NCBI GenBank assembly: GCA_030715135.1
Contig: JAUYVH010000009.1
Span: 62,001 to 126,000 of the forward strand
DNA: 64,000 bases
From: Keguizhuia sedimenti
GTDB lineage: Bacteria; Pseudomonadota; Gammaproteobacteria; Burkholderiales; Burkholderiaceae_D
Direction: 5' to 3'
Part shown: piece by piece, positions 17,962 through 28,528 of the stretch
Layout of the letters: each line of letters begins with the position of its first letter
Numbering within the stretch: the stretch's first letter is position 1
Notes under the pieces: model-generated
Told to the model about the DNA's origin: nothing
Databases searched by the model: none
Seen by the model: only the letters and a program-made list of their open reading frames with translations
Made by a program: the position numbers and the translations under genes

Positions 17962-20079
17962 CTAAAAATCCAGCTGTAGGCGCAGGGAGAATTGCCGCTC
18001 GGCCGCCGGCACCAGCTCTACAGGTTGCAGTTCGCGCGACGCAACTGTATAGATGCGACGATCAAGAAGATTGGTTCCGTGCAGCGATGCCTGCCATCCG
18101 CCCGGCAGGCGGGCAAGGTTGATCGTGCCATTGACCAGCAGATAGGAAGGCGTTCCGGTAGTCCGTTCGCCTGAAGCTTCGATTCTTCCGTGGGCGCGCC
18201 CAATATAATGCGCTTCGAGCGCCGCATTCATGCCATGCCATGGAAGCGCGTGGCTGATGCCGCCTTTCAGCTGAAATTTCGGTGAGGCCGGCAATTCATG
18301 GCCATCTGCTCTGCTTTTCTGCAGGACTGCCGATGCATAGATCTGATCATTGCCATTCAGTCTGACCCGCAGGTCTGTTTCCAGGCCCGCTGTGTACTGC
18401 GTGTCATTTGAATTACGATACTGGATGCAACTGTTCGGAACGGGAAGGCAAGCCACGCCGTTGAGCGTTGGCGTTTCCATCTGAACCGGCGTGTCACGCA
18501 GTTGGTTGACGAATGCCGATATTTTCCACTGCATGCTCTTTTGCGGCTGGTGTTCCAGGACCGCCTCGAAAGAGCGCGACAATTCCGGACGGAGCGTGGA
18601 GTTTGCCCAGATCGTTTCTGCCCGGGGCGATCCGTCCTGATACTGGGATTCGTACAAGGTCGGAGCGCGATAGGCTTCGCCATAAATCAACTTGCCCGTG
18701 GTGTCTTTGCTGAGCTCATGAATGTAGGCAATGCGAGGCGACACGCGCGACCCGACGCCTCTGGAAAATCCCTGGTAAGAGTCCAGCCGCGCGCCAAGGA
18801 ATAGCGTGCCGGATCCGAAGCGCCGTTCATCCTGCGCAAAAAGCGAAACCTGATCGTAGCTCGGTGTGGAATGCGCGGTCACAATGCCGCTTCGATCCAG
18901 GCCAGGCTGGTCGCCCACGTCGTATTCTCCCTGGACGTGCTTGATTTCGACGCCGGCAAGAAAATGATGTGTATTGGACAGGAACTGGTCAACTCGCAAT
19001 TCCATGCCGAATTGCCTGCTTCCGAGATCCGATACATTGATGTAGTCAGCCGGCTGGCCCCGCCGGTTTGCTGAGAGATCTCTGGAATACGGATATTCGC
19101 CTTTTTCCGAAACATTGAACAAGTAAGTGCGCGCAGTAAGCGTAACGCCATTCGGCAATTCACGGTTAAGTCCCGCCTCGAACGCGCCCAATTGCTCGCG
19201 CAGTTCAAGATTGCCGTTGAAAACAGTGTTGTAGCTTGCCAGAGGATCTTCCTTTTCGGCGTCGATCAATAGGCCCTGCAGCCAGAAGTCCCTGTTGGCG
19301 ACGCGACCGAACAAGCGAAGGTTGCGTGCGCCGTCATTGTTTGACGAGACGCCGCCAAAACGGGCGGAATTGAAGGCAGCCGTGTCCAGTTCCCGGAGAT
19401 AGATGTCGCGTCCCGCGCTACGGGACGCGCTGACGGTAATAAAGGTTTCCAGCCCGCCGTGATTGCCCCCGTTTGAGCCATAAATCTTGCCCGTGCGGTG
19501 GCTTGCGCCTTCAAGGGAAACCGTATTACCTGCCGCGGAAGGGCCGCTCCGGGTAATCAGGTTGACCACGGCTTGTGCGGCGCCGCTTCCATACAAGGCT
19601 GAACCGGCGCCCTTGATGAATTCGATGCGGTCTATGCTTTCGATGTCGAGATATTCGATGAAGAAGCCCCCATAGGTGGCTTCGTACATCGGCATGCCGT
19701 TAACGAGATAGAGGATGCGAGAACCGAAATCGCCCGGCACCGCGATGCCGCGCACGCCAAGAGCCGGCCACTGGCTGGCCGCGTTATACACGCCGGGTAG
19801 TGAAGCCAATGCCTCCTGTATCGTGCGATATCCGAAGCGTTTGATTTGATCACGGGCGATTACGGTGACATTGGCTGGCGTCTGCGCGATTGCCTGAACA
19901 TAACGCGCGGCCGCGAATACCTGATTTTCCTGTTCCAGCAACTCCATTGTGTCGTGGCTGTCTGCCCAGCAAAAACTTGACTGCATGGCAAGCAGGAGCG
20001 GGAGCAGGTTCTTGAACCTTTGACATCGCGAGGATGGTGCTGTTAACCGGCTTGGGATAATCTTGGCGGCATGACCCAT
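17962..20079 (-). CDS. TonB-dependent outer-membrane receptor
   Basis: A 705-residue outer-membrane receptor. An extended N-terminus leads to a signal core (LLPLLLAMQSSFCWA, cleavage near residue 39), then a plug domain with VTVIARDQIKRFGYRTIQEA, GVYNAASQWPALGVRGI and RIEFIKGAGSALYGSGA. A beta-barrel follows, ending in the usual aromatic Phe (RQFSLRLQLDF). The plug resembles vitamin B12/colicin-type and siderophore receptors, but the ligand cannot be read from sequence. It is the first gene of a three-gene operon with a binding protein and a hybrid kinase. Confidence 0.88.
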   Translation of the reverse strand: MGHAAKIIPSRLTAPSSRCQRFKNLLPLLLAMQSSFCWADSHDTMELLEQENQVFAAARYVQAIAQTPANVTVIARDQIKRFGYRTIQEALASLPGVYNAASQWPALGVRGIAVPGDFGSRILYLVNGMPMYEATYGGFFIEYLDIESIDRIEFIKGAGSALYGSGAAQAVVNLITRSGPSAAGNTVSLEGASHRTGKIYGSNGGNHGGLETFITVSASRSAGRDIYLRELDTAAFNSARFGGVSSNNDGARNLRLFGRVANRDFWLQGLLIDAEKEDPLASYNTVFNGNLELREQLGAFEAGLNRELPNGVTLTARTYLFNVSEKGEYPYSRDLSANRRGQPADYINVSDLGSRQFGMELRVDQFLSNTHHFLAGVEIKHVQGEYDVGDQPGLDRSGIVTAHSTPSYDQVSLFAQDERRFGSGTLFLGARLDSYQGFSRGVGSRVSPRIAYIHELSKDTTGKLIYGEAYRAPTLYESQYQDGSPRAETIWANSTLRPELSRSFEAVLEHQPQKSMQWKISAFVNQLRDTPVQMETPTLNGVACLPVPNSCIQYRNSNDTQYTAGLETDLRVRLNGNDQIYASAVLQKSRADGHELPASPKFQLKGGISHALPWHGMNAALEAHYIGRAHGRIEASGERTTGTPSYLLVNGTINLARLPGGWQASLHGTNLLDRRIYTVASRELQPVELVPAAERQFSLRLQLDF

Positions 20080-20332
20080 GGTAGTTTTCAGGTTGCAGTA
20101 AAAGCAAGCGGGCTATGCCACGACAGCTTCAGATTGACGGCTATGCTGACATGAAGATTGTCAATATGCAATTTTTTCTCTATGAATCGTTGCTTCTTTG
20201 GTTAACGTTTTTTTAAACCGGAAGTCTGTTTTCCTGGAACGGAAAAAGGTAAGTGGCGCATGCACGACGCGGCAATTTCCGTGTTTCGCCACACATTTAA
20301 GCGAGCGCATGACATTTCCGGTCGCATGACAT

Positions 20333-21616
20333 ATGATTCGGCCTTTTTGCTCCAATGGGATAAGCGTGGCGAATGCGTGCGGTATAGATTTTGGAACCTC
20401 AAACTCCACTGTCGGATGGTGCAAAACTGCGGATGCCGTCCTGCTTCCGCTTGAAGACGGCAAGGTGACGCTTCCATCGGTTGTTTTCTTTAATGCCGAA
20501 GAGAATGCAGTTGCTTTTGGGAGAGCGGCCTTGTCCGAATATCTGGCAGGGTATGAAGGCAGATTGATGCGCTCTCTTAAAAGCCTGCTTGGTACGAGCC
20601 TCATCGACGCGCAGACGGAAGTGCTGGGACGCGCCTTGCCGTTCCGGATGCTGCTTGCGCAATTCATAACTGAACTGAAGCGCAGGGCGGAAGCGGCCAC
20701 CGGGCGGTCATTTTCGCAGGCGGTTTTCGGCCGTCCGGTATTTTTTATCGATGGCAATCCTGCAGCGGACCGGATTGCACAGGACACCCTGCAGGAAATT
20801 GCCCATGAGGCAGGATTCAGGGAAATCGTATTCCAGTTCGAGCCTATCGCGGCGGCATTCGATTATGAATCCCGCATCGAAAGTGAAGAACTGGTAATGA
20901 TTGCAGATATCGGAGGAGGTACTTCGGACTTTTCCCTGGTTCGCCTCTCGCCGGACCGGATTGCAAAGGCCGATAGGCGCGACGACATTCTTGCCAACGG
21001 CGGCGTCCATATCGGCGGAACGGATTTCGACAAGTATCTGAGTCTCTCGAGTTTTATGCCTTTGCTCGGCATGGGAAGCAAGCTGAGAAACGGCAATGAA
21101 ATTCCGTCGACCTGCTACTTCAATCTCGCAACCTGGCATACGATCAATTTTGCCTATACGCCGCGTATCTGGACTGAGCTCCAGGATATTTATCGCGATG
21201 CCTGCGAACGCGGGAAGCTTGACAGCCTGTTTGCCTTGATCAAGCAGCGTGAAGGACACTGGCTTGCATTGAAGGCGGAAGAAGGGAAGATTGCCTTGTC
21301 GGCTTCAGAAACCGTCGGGATGAATCTGGAGCGGCTCACGTCACGGCAGAACCTGATGCTCGACAGAGAGCATTTCAACCTTGCGGTTGAGCATCTTGTC
21401 GAGGAAATCGGGAAAACGGTGAGTACATTGCTGCTCGACGCCGGCATCTCTGCCCAGTCCATCGATACCGTATTTTTTACCGGCGGATCGAGCGGTGTGC
21501 CGCTTTTGCGCGACAAGGTGGCATCCCTGCTGCCGTCCGCGCGGCGCGTGGAAGGGGACTTGTTCGGCAGTATCGGTGCCGGACTGGCTTTGGATGCAGC
21601 GCGCAAATTCGGCTAA
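20333..21616 (+). CDS. yegD: YegD-type Hsp70-like chaperone
   Basis: A 427-residue actin/Hsp70-fold ATPase without the full substrate-binding domain. Nucleotide-site motifs: phosphate-1 loop CGIDFGTSNSTVGW, phosphate-2 loop MIADIGGGTSDFSLV, and adenosine motif VFFTGGSSGVPLL. The length and the interrupted middle (STCYFNLATWHTINF) match YegD rather than DnaK. The exact start is uncertain, since the fold begins about 15 residues in. Its clients are unknown. It is monocistronic as far as can be seen, and YgiQ converges on it. Confidence 0.8.
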   Translation: MIRPFCSNGISVANACGIDFGTSNSTVGWCKTADAVLLPLEDGKVTLPSVVFFNAEENAVAFGRAALSEYLAGYEGRLMRSLKSLLGTSLIDAQTEVLGRALPFRMLLAQFITELKRRAEAATGRSFSQAVFGRPVFFIDGNPAADRIAQDTLQEIAHEAGFREIVFQFEPIAAAFDYESRIESEELVMIADIGGGTSDFSLVRLSPDRIAKADRRDDILANGGVHIGGTDFDKYLSLSSFMPLLGMGSKLRNGNEIPSTCYFNLATWHTINFAYTPRIWTELQDIYRDACERGKLDSLFALIKQREGHWLALKAEEGKIALSASETVGMNLERLTSRQNLMLDREHFNLAVEHLVEEIGKTVSTLLLDAGISAQSIDTVFFTGGSSGVPLLRDKVASLLPSARRVEGDLFGSIGAGLALDAARKFG

Positions 21617-21704
21617 GAACTTATCTCAGTGGGAAAGCGTCTCTTGCCGCCAGAAATATCGGATTAGTATCCGCAACCGCGCGGGTGCGGACATTTCTCC
21701 ATAA

Positions 21705-23978
21705 TCATTTGTGGCCAGTTCTCGCCAAATTGCTTTTTCCTTTGGCGGGCCCGCCCTTCGTTGCCGGTTTGCGCACGATGGCCGCACCGGGCCGCAAGGT
21801 CTTGTGCCCGAATTTCTTTGCTAGCTTGTCAGGCCCCGGCGTTTCCCGGTTGCGTTCCATCGCAACCAGGCCAGGCTTCGGCGAAGTCCGCGGCACGAGA
21901 TGGTTTTCGCCGCTACCGATCAGGTCCGATCGTCCCATGCGCTGCAAGCCTTCGCGGATGATTTCCCAGTTTTCCGGATCGTGATAACGCAGCAGTGCCT
22001 TGTGCAGCTTGCGGTTGCGCCCGGTGCGCACGGTTTCCACCGCTTCCGAGTCTGCCGTCACCTTGCGCAGCGGGTTCTTGCGCGTGTGGTACATGGCAGT
22101 GGCGAGTGCCATAGGAGTCGGCACGAATGCCTGCACCTGATCCAGGCGGAAGTTATTCTTTTTCAACCATAAAGCCAGGTTCACCATGTCCTCGTCAGTG
22201 GTTCCGGGATGGGCCGCGATGAAGTAGGGAATCAGGTACTGTTCCTTGCCGGCTTCCTTCGAATACTGGTCGAACAGGCGCTTGAATTCATGATACGCGC
22301 CCATGCCCGGTTTCATCATTTTCGACAGCGGGCCATCTTCGGAATGTTCCGGCGCGATCTTCAGCAGGCCGCCGACGTGATGCGTCACCAGCTCCTTTAC
22401 ATATTCCGGCGAACGCACTGCCAGGTCATAGCGCAATCCCGAGCTGATCAGGATTTTTTTGATGCCGGGTATGGCGCGCGCCTTGCGGTACAGGCGGATC
22501 AATTTGCTGTGGTCGGTATTGAGATTGCTGCAGATGGTCGGATACACGCAGGACAGGCGGCGGCAGGTCTCCTCGATTTTCTTGTCCTTGCAGGCCAGGC
22601 GATACATGTTGGCAGTCGGGCCGCCCAGGTCCGAGATCGTGCCGGTGAAGCCCTTGGTCTTGTCGCGTATCAGTTCGATCTCGCGCAGGATCGACGGCTC
22701 GGACCGGCTCTGGATGATCCGGCCTTCGTGCTCGGTGATGGAACAGAAGGTACAGCCGCCAAAGCAGCCGCGCATGATATTGACTGAGAAACGGATCATT
22801 TCCCAAGCCGGGATGCGTGCCTTGCCATAGGCAGGATGAGGCGCGCGCGCGTACGGCGCGTCGAATACGGCGTCCATTTCTTCCATGGCCAGCGGCAGCG
22901 GCGGGGGATTCAGCCAGACATCACGCGCGCCGGCGCCTTCACCATGGGCCTGTACCAGCGCCCGTGCATTGCCGGGATTCGATTCGAGGTGGAAAACACG
23001 CGACGCGTGCGCATACATGACCGCATCGTCTTTCACCTGCTCGTAGGAGGGCAGACGAACTACCGTCTTGGCGCGCACTTCCTTCATCGCCGCCAGGCGT
23101 TCTTCGCGGCTCAGGATGAGGACCGGCTTTTCAAGCACGGCAGTATCCGGTTTGGCGCCATCCGCAGAGCCGCTTGCGCAGCTTTGCGTTTCCTTCGATT
23201 TCATTTCATAAGGATCGGGATGCGGTTCGATCTTTCCCGGCGTGTCGATGCGGGTCGAATTCGCTTCGGTCCAGTCGTCGTCCGGCTTCCAGCCTGCAGG
23301 CACCATGAATCCCGTTCCGCGCAGATCCCTGATGGACTTGATCGGCTCGCCCGCAGCCAGCCGGTGCGTCAAATCTACCAGCGCGCGTTCGGCATTGCCG
23401 AACAACAGCAGGTCGGCTTTGGAGTCCGGCAGAATGGAGCGGCGTACCTTGTCAGACCAGTAATCATAATGTGCAATCCGGCGCAGGCTGGCCTCAATGC
23501 TTCCGATGACGACATTGGCATCGGGATAGGCTTCGCGGGCGCGCTGCGAATAAACCAGCACTGCGCGGTCCGGACGCTTGTTCGGCTCGCCGTTGGGCGT
23601 GTAGGCGTCGTCGGAACGGATCTTCCTGTCTGCGGTATACCGGTTGATCATCGAATCCATATTGCCCGCCGTAATGCCGAAATACAGATTCGGTTTGCCA
23701 AGGGCGCGGAAGGCATCCGCGGACGACCAGTCCGGCTGGCTGATAATACCGACGCGAAAACCCTGAGCTTCCAGCAAGCGTCCAACCAGCGCCATGCCAA
23801 AGCTGGGATGGTCGATATAGGCATCTCCGGTCACGATAATGACATCGCAACTGTCCCAGCCGAGCTTATCCATTTCCGCACGCGACATGGGCAGGAATGG
23901 ATCGGGCCTGGCGGCGACTTCGGGCCGGTAAGGCGGATAAGAGGATAGGTTTCTGGGAGTATGCATCATAGGCAGCAT
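21705..23978 (-). CDS. ygiQ: YgiQ family radical SAM protein
   Basis: A large radical SAM enzyme of unknown reaction. The 757 residues from the ATG at 23978 match the family size; in-frame starts further upstream would add an unlikely tail. The 4Fe-4S/SAM motif is [19 protein letters not shown] (Cys-x3-Cys-x2-Cys). The N-terminal YgiQ domain shows [16 protein letters not shown], and the middle has [20 protein letters not shown]. The C-terminus is basic and disordered ([12 protein letters not shown]). No strong ribosome site is seen at the chosen start. It is divergent from the HPP/CBS gene. Confidence 0.88.
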   Translation of the reverse strand: MLPMMHTPRNLSSYPPYRPEVAARPDPFLPMSRAEMDKLGWDSCDVIIVTGDAYIDHPSFGMALVGRLLEAQGFRVGIISQPDWSSADAFRALGKPNLYFGITAGNMDSMINRYTADRKIRSDDAYTPNGEPNKRPDRAVLVYSQRAREAYPDANVVIGSIEASLRRIAHYDYWSDKVRRSILPDSKADLLLFGNAERALVDLTHRLAAGEPIKSIRDLRGTGFMVPAGWKPDDDWTEANSTRIDTPGKIEPHPDPYEMKSKETQSCASGSADGAKPDTAVLEKPVLILSREERLAAMKEVRAKTVVRLPSYEQVKDDAVMYAHASRVFHLESNPGNARALVQAHGEGAGARDVWLNPPPLPLAMEEMDAVFDAPYARAPHPAYGKARIPAWEMIRFSVNIMRGCFGGCTFCSITEHEGRIIQSRSEPSILREIELIRDKTKGFTGTISDLGGPTANMYRLACKDKKIEETCRRLSCVYPTICSNLNTDHSKLIRLYRKARAIPGIKKILISSGLRYDLAVRSPEYVKELVTHHVGGLLKIAPEHSEDGPLSKMMKPGMGAYHEFKRLFDQYSKEAGKEQYLIPYFIAAHPGTTDEDMVNLALWLKKNNFRLDQVQAFVPTPMALATAMYHTRKNPLRKVTADSEAVETVRTGRNRKLHKALLRYHDPENWEIIREGLQRMGRSDLIGSGENHLVPRTSPKPGLVAMERNRETPGPDKLAKKFGHKTLRPGAAIVRKPATKGGPAKGKSNLARTGHK

Positions 23979-24247
23979 TGTATTGGAAATGTGGGATTCA
24001 GGCCGGTTCTCTCCGTAGAAAAACGGCTTGGCAAATTCCACAACTTGCCGATATGTTTGCTGGAAACGGAAGAAGCCCGAAAGAAGTCGGGTTAAACTCA
24101 TTGCCGCAAACGGCCCTAGCAAATAATGTATGGCAAGTTGGCAACTTCTGGCGTGAATATCCTGCATACCAAATGCAACTATAGTGGTTATGCACTAAAA
24201 TTGCGCGTCTGCTAAATACTTTCTTTTCTTAAATACCCTTAAAAATA

Positions 24248-25423
24248 ATGGAATCCTTACAGTGGCTGCATCGCCTTGTTCCGGAAACATTGCTGATCGA
24301 CCGTTATGAGCGTCTGCGCACATGTTGCGGTGCCTTGATTGGAATTTTGATCACCGGTCTGATTTCGTATGCTTTGCTCGGTCCATCACTGGCATTTCCT
24401 TTCCTGATCGCCCCCATGGGGGCATCTGCAGTGCTGCTGTATGCAGTGCCGGCCAGTCCGATGGCCCAGCCGTGGGCAGTTATAGGCGGCAATGTCATAT
24501 CCGCAGCTGTGGGAGTTGCAGCCGTAAAACTCATCGGTGATCCTCCTGTGGCTGCAGCCGCAGGCGTCGCTGGCGCGATCGGCGCCATGTTTTTGTTGCG
24601 TTGCCTCCATCCACCCGGAGGAGCTGCAGCGCTGACCGCAGTATTGGGCGGGACTACAATCCACGAGCAGGGTTTTTATTATGTGTTCTCGCCCGTGGCC
24701 ATCAATGCGGTTCTCATGGTGGCGGTGGCGATACTTTTCAATAACGCGGTGCGTCGTCCTTATCCCCATCGTCCTCCGCCGGTAGCCACGCATGGTACAA
24801 AGGATCCGCGTCCTACCGACAAGATTGGATTTGCACCGGAAGATCTGGATGCGGTACTGAAGGAATACAACCAGGTTCTGGACATTAGCCGCGACGAACT
24901 GGAATCCCTGCTCATGCAGGCTGAGCGCCATGCCTACCAGCGCCGCGCAGGCAACATTACCTGTGCGGATGTCATGTCCAAAGATGTGATTACCGTCGAC
25001 TTCGGCACTCCATTGCAGGAAGCCTGGTCTCTACTGCGCCGCCATAAGGTAAAGGCTTTGCCGGTCATCGACCGGTCACGCCGCGTCATCGGAATCGTGA
25101 CTCAGTCGGACTTCATGAAGCATGCGCAACTGGACGAGTACCATTCCTTCGGCGAAAAATTCAGTGCTTTCATCAAACGCACTTTGCATACGCATTCCGA
25201 TAAGCCGGAAGTGGTCGGCCAGATCATGACCAGCCCGGTTACGACGGTGCACACATCTACCCACATGGTAGAACTGGTGCCGCTGCTGTCGGATGCCGGT
25301 TTCCATCACGTCCCCATTCTGGATGATGAGCAAAAGCTTGCCGGAATCGTCACGCAGTCGGATCTTGTTGCTGCGATCTACCGCAGCCGCCTCATCGATG
25401 CAGATAAGGCGGTTGGCTCTTGA
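24248..25423 (+). CDS. HPP family membrane protein with two CBS domains
   Basis: A 391-residue inner-membrane protein. The N-terminal HPP domain has about five helices (23-45, 48-67, 73-96, 102-120, 151-168) and the name-giving motif in CLHPPGGAAALTAVLGG. The cytoplasmic part carries two CBS domains (about 240-300, TCADVMSKDVITV; about 323-385, VGQIMTSPVTTVH), which usually bind adenine nucleotides and gate the attached module. HPP proteins have been linked to nitrite transport in plants and cyanobacteria; the role here is unknown. A response regulator follows 170 bases downstream. Confidence 0.85.
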   Translation: MESLQWLHRLVPETLLIDRYERLRTCCGALIGILITGLISYALLGPSLAFPFLIAPMGASAVLLYAVPASPMAQPWAVIGGNVISAAVGVAAVKLIGDPPVAAAAGVAGAIGAMFLLRCLHPPGGAAALTAVLGGTTIHEQGFYYVFSPVAINAVLMVAVAILFNNAVRRPYPHRPPPVATHGTKDPRPTDKIGFAPEDLDAVLKEYNQVLDISRDELESLLMQAERHAYQRRAGNITCADVMSKDVITVDFGTPLQEAWSLLRRHKVKALPVIDRSRRVIGIVTQSDFMKHAQLDEYHSFGEKFSAFIKRTLHTHSDKPEVVGQIMTSPVTTVHTSTHMVELVPLLSDAGFHHVPILDDEQKLAGIVTQSDLVAAIYRSRLIDADKAVGS

Positions 25424-25594
25424 TCCATGCCGTATGGGGACAATGAGAATAGTTCTTGGCAAAATGTTGCGGCTTTGACTGAAACCCTTACCAGATTCAG
25501 CCGCAATGCATGTCAATATAAAAAGATGTCTTATACTAGTTATCTTTCCTGAGGGCACTCTTTAACCTGAAGCGGCACCATCAATATATTTATT

Positions 25595-26470
25595 ATGGAC
25601 CAAGGATCTCAGTCATCTGCGCAGGCGTTCGGCACGCGCCGCTTCATTATCGAAATGCTCGGCTTCCCGGATGCCGAAAAGACGCTTCTGTCTTCAACAT
25701 TCCGGCTGACGAGCCGCAGGGAATTCAGTTATGCCGAGCCTTCCGGCGGGGACGAGCGGACCGATGTTTATCTGGTCAATGCCGATAGCCCTCAAGCTCT
25801 CATTCAACTTCAGGAGCGCTCGCCGAATGTGCATGCGCCTGCGGTGCTGATCGGGCGCAGCGCAGATCAGTTGGTCTGGCCGCTCGTTGAAAAACCCATT
25901 CACTGGATACGCCTGTTCGAGCAGCTTGACCTGGTCATGCGCTCTGCGCTCCTGGAGCGCGCACGGCGTCGGCTTGCAACTTCCGGCGCATGGGATGGGA
26001 AGACATTCCGGCGCGCGAACGACAAAAGCCTTCCGCCGGAACCGGCTTATGTTGAACCCAAGCCCATCGAATCGGTATTGGTGGTAGACGACAGTGCAAC
26101 GGTGCGTGCGTTCATGCGCGCCAAGCTGACGCCATTTCGCTTTGACGTGGATTTCGCTGAAAACGGTGAGCAAGCGATCGATATGGCGCAAGCGAAAGCT
26201 TATACCTGCATTTTTCTTGATATTCTGATGCCCGGCATCGACGGATATCAGGTTTGCAAAATGCTCAAGTCCAGCACCGCCACAAAAAATGCGGCAGTTG
26301 TCATGCTGAGCAGCAAATCTTCCGCTTTCGATAAACTGCGCGGCAATTGGGCCGGATGCGATGCTTATCTTGGAAAGCCCGTCAGCGAGGATGAACTGCT
26401 TTCAACCATTGCCCGTTTCCTTCCCAGCGCGCGCAAGATGGCAAATGCCATTCTGGGAAGCAGCGCTTAA
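25595..26470 (+). CDS. Response regulator with N-terminal pseudo-receiver and C-terminal receiver
   Basis: A 291-residue protein without a recognisable DNA-binding output. The C-terminal receiver (about residues 160-285) is complete: VLVVDDSATVRAFM supplies the acidic pair, FLDILMPGIDGYQ the phospho-Asp, MLSSKSSAFD the Thr/Ser position and YLGKPVSEDEL the Lys. Residues 15-115 look like a degenerate receiver or a related alpha/beta fold (MLGFPDAEKTLLSSTF, VYLVNADSP, VEKPIHWIRLFEQL) lacking phosphorylation residues. Such layouts resemble PilG/PilH-like or chemotaxis-linked regulators; no pilus genes are nearby. Confidence 0.75.
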   Translation: MDQGSQSSAQAFGTRRFIIEMLGFPDAEKTLLSSTFRLTSRREFSYAEPSGGDERTDVYLVNADSPQALIQLQERSPNVHAPAVLIGRSADQLVWPLVEKPIHWIRLFEQLDLVMRSALLERARRRLATSGAWDGKTFRRANDKSLPPEPAYVEPKPIESVLVVDDSATVRAFMRAKLTPFRFDVDFAENGEQAIDMAQAKAYTCIFLDILMPGIDGYQVCKMLKSSTATKNAAVVMLSSKSSAFDKLRGNWAGCDAYLGKPVSEDELLSTIARFLPSARKMANAILGSSA

Positions 26471-26861
26471 CGCAGTCCGCATTTCTTTTCCAACGCTTCT
26501 TTTAACTAAGCCTACGTTGTCAGAACGGCAGTCACGGAGCGATCGTTTGATTGCTGCCGGCCAAGCTCTTTCGTGGTGACCTTCATTCGTTCGGGGCTTC
26601 TCAGCCCGTAGTTTGAATAAAAAAATCCAAAGGCAGGTTCAAGAGGTTCACAGGGCACTCCAAGCATGACGTTTGCCGGACGCTGAACCACGACCATCAT
26701 GTGGGTACGCTCTAATCTATGTAGTCCGATAAAACATTCCCGATCTGATTCGCTTACACAGAACTTCCACGCCCGAGCGACATCAACATGCTACTCGGTT
26801 TAAAAAAACTGGTGCGGAGTCATTGCGCATCCGGTGAAATGACACATGGAAGGAGACTGTC
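26471..26861. other. Intergenic region upstream of the BON/SRPBCC gene
   Basis: About 390 bases without a supported gene. A minus-strand open frame at 26512-26700 has no ribosome site and no recognisable product. The only clear signal is the AGGAG ribosome site at 26851-26855 for the GTG start at 26862. Confidence 0.5.
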
Positions 26862-28043
26862 GTGAAGCAATATTCGAGGAGAAATCCACAATTCGCAACC
26901 TGGTTGGGCGGCATAGCGGTCGGTGCAATGGCCATGTACCTTGCCGATCCCATCGGCGGAAAAAGGCGCCGCTTGCTGGTGCAGGAAAAAATGCGCACGG
27001 CGTCGGCCCGGACCGGCGGTGCCCTAAGTCAGGTGATGCATGGAACCGGCAATCGATTGTCGGCAGCGCAATATCGCGCAAAAGACTTAATGAGACGCCA
27101 GGCTCTTGATGATGAAGGCCTGCATGCACGTGTGCGAAATGCCGTCTCCAGGCTGACCAGCATTCCGTCGGATATCGGAATAAAGGCGGAGCAAGGCTGC
27201 GTTACCCTGTCTGGCCTGATAGCGGCAAAGGAGAAGGATCGGCTTCTGCAGAAATTGCGGCAAATGCCTGGAGTGCATGAGTTGCGCGACCATCTTGCAA
27301 TGAGGCATGACAACCGGACACGGTCTTTCCTGAGCGGCCAGCGGCAAAAGACGCAACATGATGCCGGTGAGACGGCGCGAATGATCGAGCAAAAAACCGC
27401 GCAAACTACTGCATCAGCCGGCGGCGCCATGATTGGCGCGGCGCAGCGTATACCAGTTGGCGCATTGCTCGCGATTGCCGGTCTGGGCTATGCAATTCAA
27501 AGCATGAGCAGGGGAAAGTTCAGGCGCTTCAACGCGGCCAGTACCACCGCACCGCAGAAAAAAACGATTCATCTGCAGAAATCAATCGACATTCAAGCCT
27601 CTCCGGAAACAGTATTTAATATCTGGTCGAAATACGATAACTTTCCACAGTTCATGTCTCATCTTGTTGAAATCCAGAGTACCGGCATACAACAGTCGCA
27701 CTGGACAATGCGGGGACCGGGCGGCGTGAATATGGAGTGGGATGCAGTGATGACCAAATATATGGAGCCAACCATGCTGGCCTGGAAAACAGAGCCGGGC
27801 TCACCCATAGATCATAACGGATCGGTACGTTTTGAAGCTTCAAACGGGGGAACACGGGCAACCGTGCGGATGTATTACCGTCCGGCTGCAGGTAAGGTCG
27901 ATAGCCTTGCTGCGCTTCTGGGCAACGATCCGGAGCAGGAGTTGGAAAACGATCTGATGCGGATGAAAACCTATATTGAAGGGAAAAATTTCCCGCGTGA
28001 GGTGCCGGAGATGTCGTCGTCATCCGGCCAGGTTTTGCACTAG
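26862..28043 (+). CDS. BON-domain and SRPBCC (cyclase/dehydrase-like) envelope protein
   Basis: A 393-residue protein starting at GTG 26862, supported by AGGAG at 26851-26855. Residues 12-30 form a short hydrophobic segment (WLGGIAVGAMAMYLADPIGG) followed by RRR, as in YtxH-like stress proteins. A BON domain (about 83-150, VRNAVSRLTSIPSDIG, QGCVTLSGLIAA) precedes a second hydrophobic stretch (VGALLAIAGLGYAI). The C-terminal half is an SRPBCC fold of the polyketide-cyclase/dehydrase type (SIDIQASPETVFNIWSKYDN). Function unknown; the neighbouring DUF883 gene suggests a cell-envelope stress role. Confidence 0.78.
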   Translation: MKQYSRRNPQFATWLGGIAVGAMAMYLADPIGGKRRRLLVQEKMRTASARTGGALSQVMHGTGNRLSAAQYRAKDLMRRQALDDEGLHARVRNAVSRLTSIPSDIGIKAEQGCVTLSGLIAAKEKDRLLQKLRQMPGVHELRDHLAMRHDNRTRSFLSGQRQKTQHDAGETARMIEQKTAQTTASAGGAMIGAAQRIPVGALLAIAGLGYAIQSMSRGKFRRFNAASTTAPQKKTIHLQKSIDIQASPETVFNIWSKYDNFPQFMSHLVEIQSTGIQQSHWTMRGPGGVNMEWDAVMTKYMEPTMLAWKTEPGSPIDHNGSVRFEASNGGTRATVRMYYRPAAGKVDSLAALLGNDPEQELENDLMRMKTYIEGKNFPREVPEMSSSSGQVLH

Positions 28044-28104
28044 GACACCGCTTCCTGTCAGACTGGATTTTTGAGCCTGGAATTACCTCAGGACAGGCAA
28101 TAAA

Positions 28105-28141
28105 GGCCGCAGTTGCAGCTTTCACGCTGACAACAGCGGCC
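28105..28141 (-). terminator. Intrinsic terminator of the DUF883 gene
   Basis: GGCCGCAGTTG and CAACAGCGGCC form an 11-base stem with one A/A mismatch and a 15-base loop. On the minus strand it is followed by TTTATTG, which suits termination of the gene ending at 28166. Confidence 0.5.
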
Positions 28142-28165
28142 TGCGCCGGTTAAAGCGGGAATGTT

Positions 28166-28528
28166 TTAACGGGAGCGGAAAATGCTGCGCAGAATAAAAC
28201 CGGCTGCAACGGCAATGGCGATCGCGGTGCCGGGTTTCTCGCGTACATAGGCACGAGTATCGTCCAGAAGTTGTTGCTGCGAGCCTTTGGCTTGCGAGAA
28301 TTTTTCCGAGAATGTGGCGGACGCCTGCGACGCGACGTCCGACAATTTGTCCACGGTCTGATGTGCGGTGGCAGAGAACTTATCCACGGCAGGACGAGCA
28401 CTTTCGGACAAACGATCGATAGTGGTATGAGCGCCCGATTTGGCCTGCTCGACAGTGCGATCCCACGAGGCGCTGTTCGATCCGTTTGGTGCGTCACTTC
28501 CGATAGGTACAGTCTTTGGCGTTTCCAT
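28166..28528 (-). CDS. DUF883 (ElaB/YqjD-like) tail-anchored protein
   Basis: A 120-residue protein of the DUF883 group, which in E. coli includes ribosome-associated inner-membrane proteins of stationary phase. The body is a long helical segment rich in Ala, Ser and Lys (VEQAKSGAHTTIDRLSESAR). The C-terminus holds the family signature AYVREKPGTAIAIAV and a single membrane helix ending in RSIFRSR. The start at 28528 is fixed by a strong GGAAGGAGC ribosome site; longer in-frame readings upstream lack one. Confidence 0.8.
   Translation of the reverse strand: METPKTVPIGSDAPNGSNSASWDRTVEQAKSGAHTTIDRLSESARPAVDKFSATAHQTVDKLSDVASQASATFSEKFSQAKGSQQQLLDDTRAYVREKPGTAIAIAVAAGFILRSIFRSR

Noticed and set aside
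22836-23948. 370-codon plus-strand open frame opposite ygiQ
   Set aside because: Antisense to a clear radical SAM gene; Arg-rich translation without known motifs.
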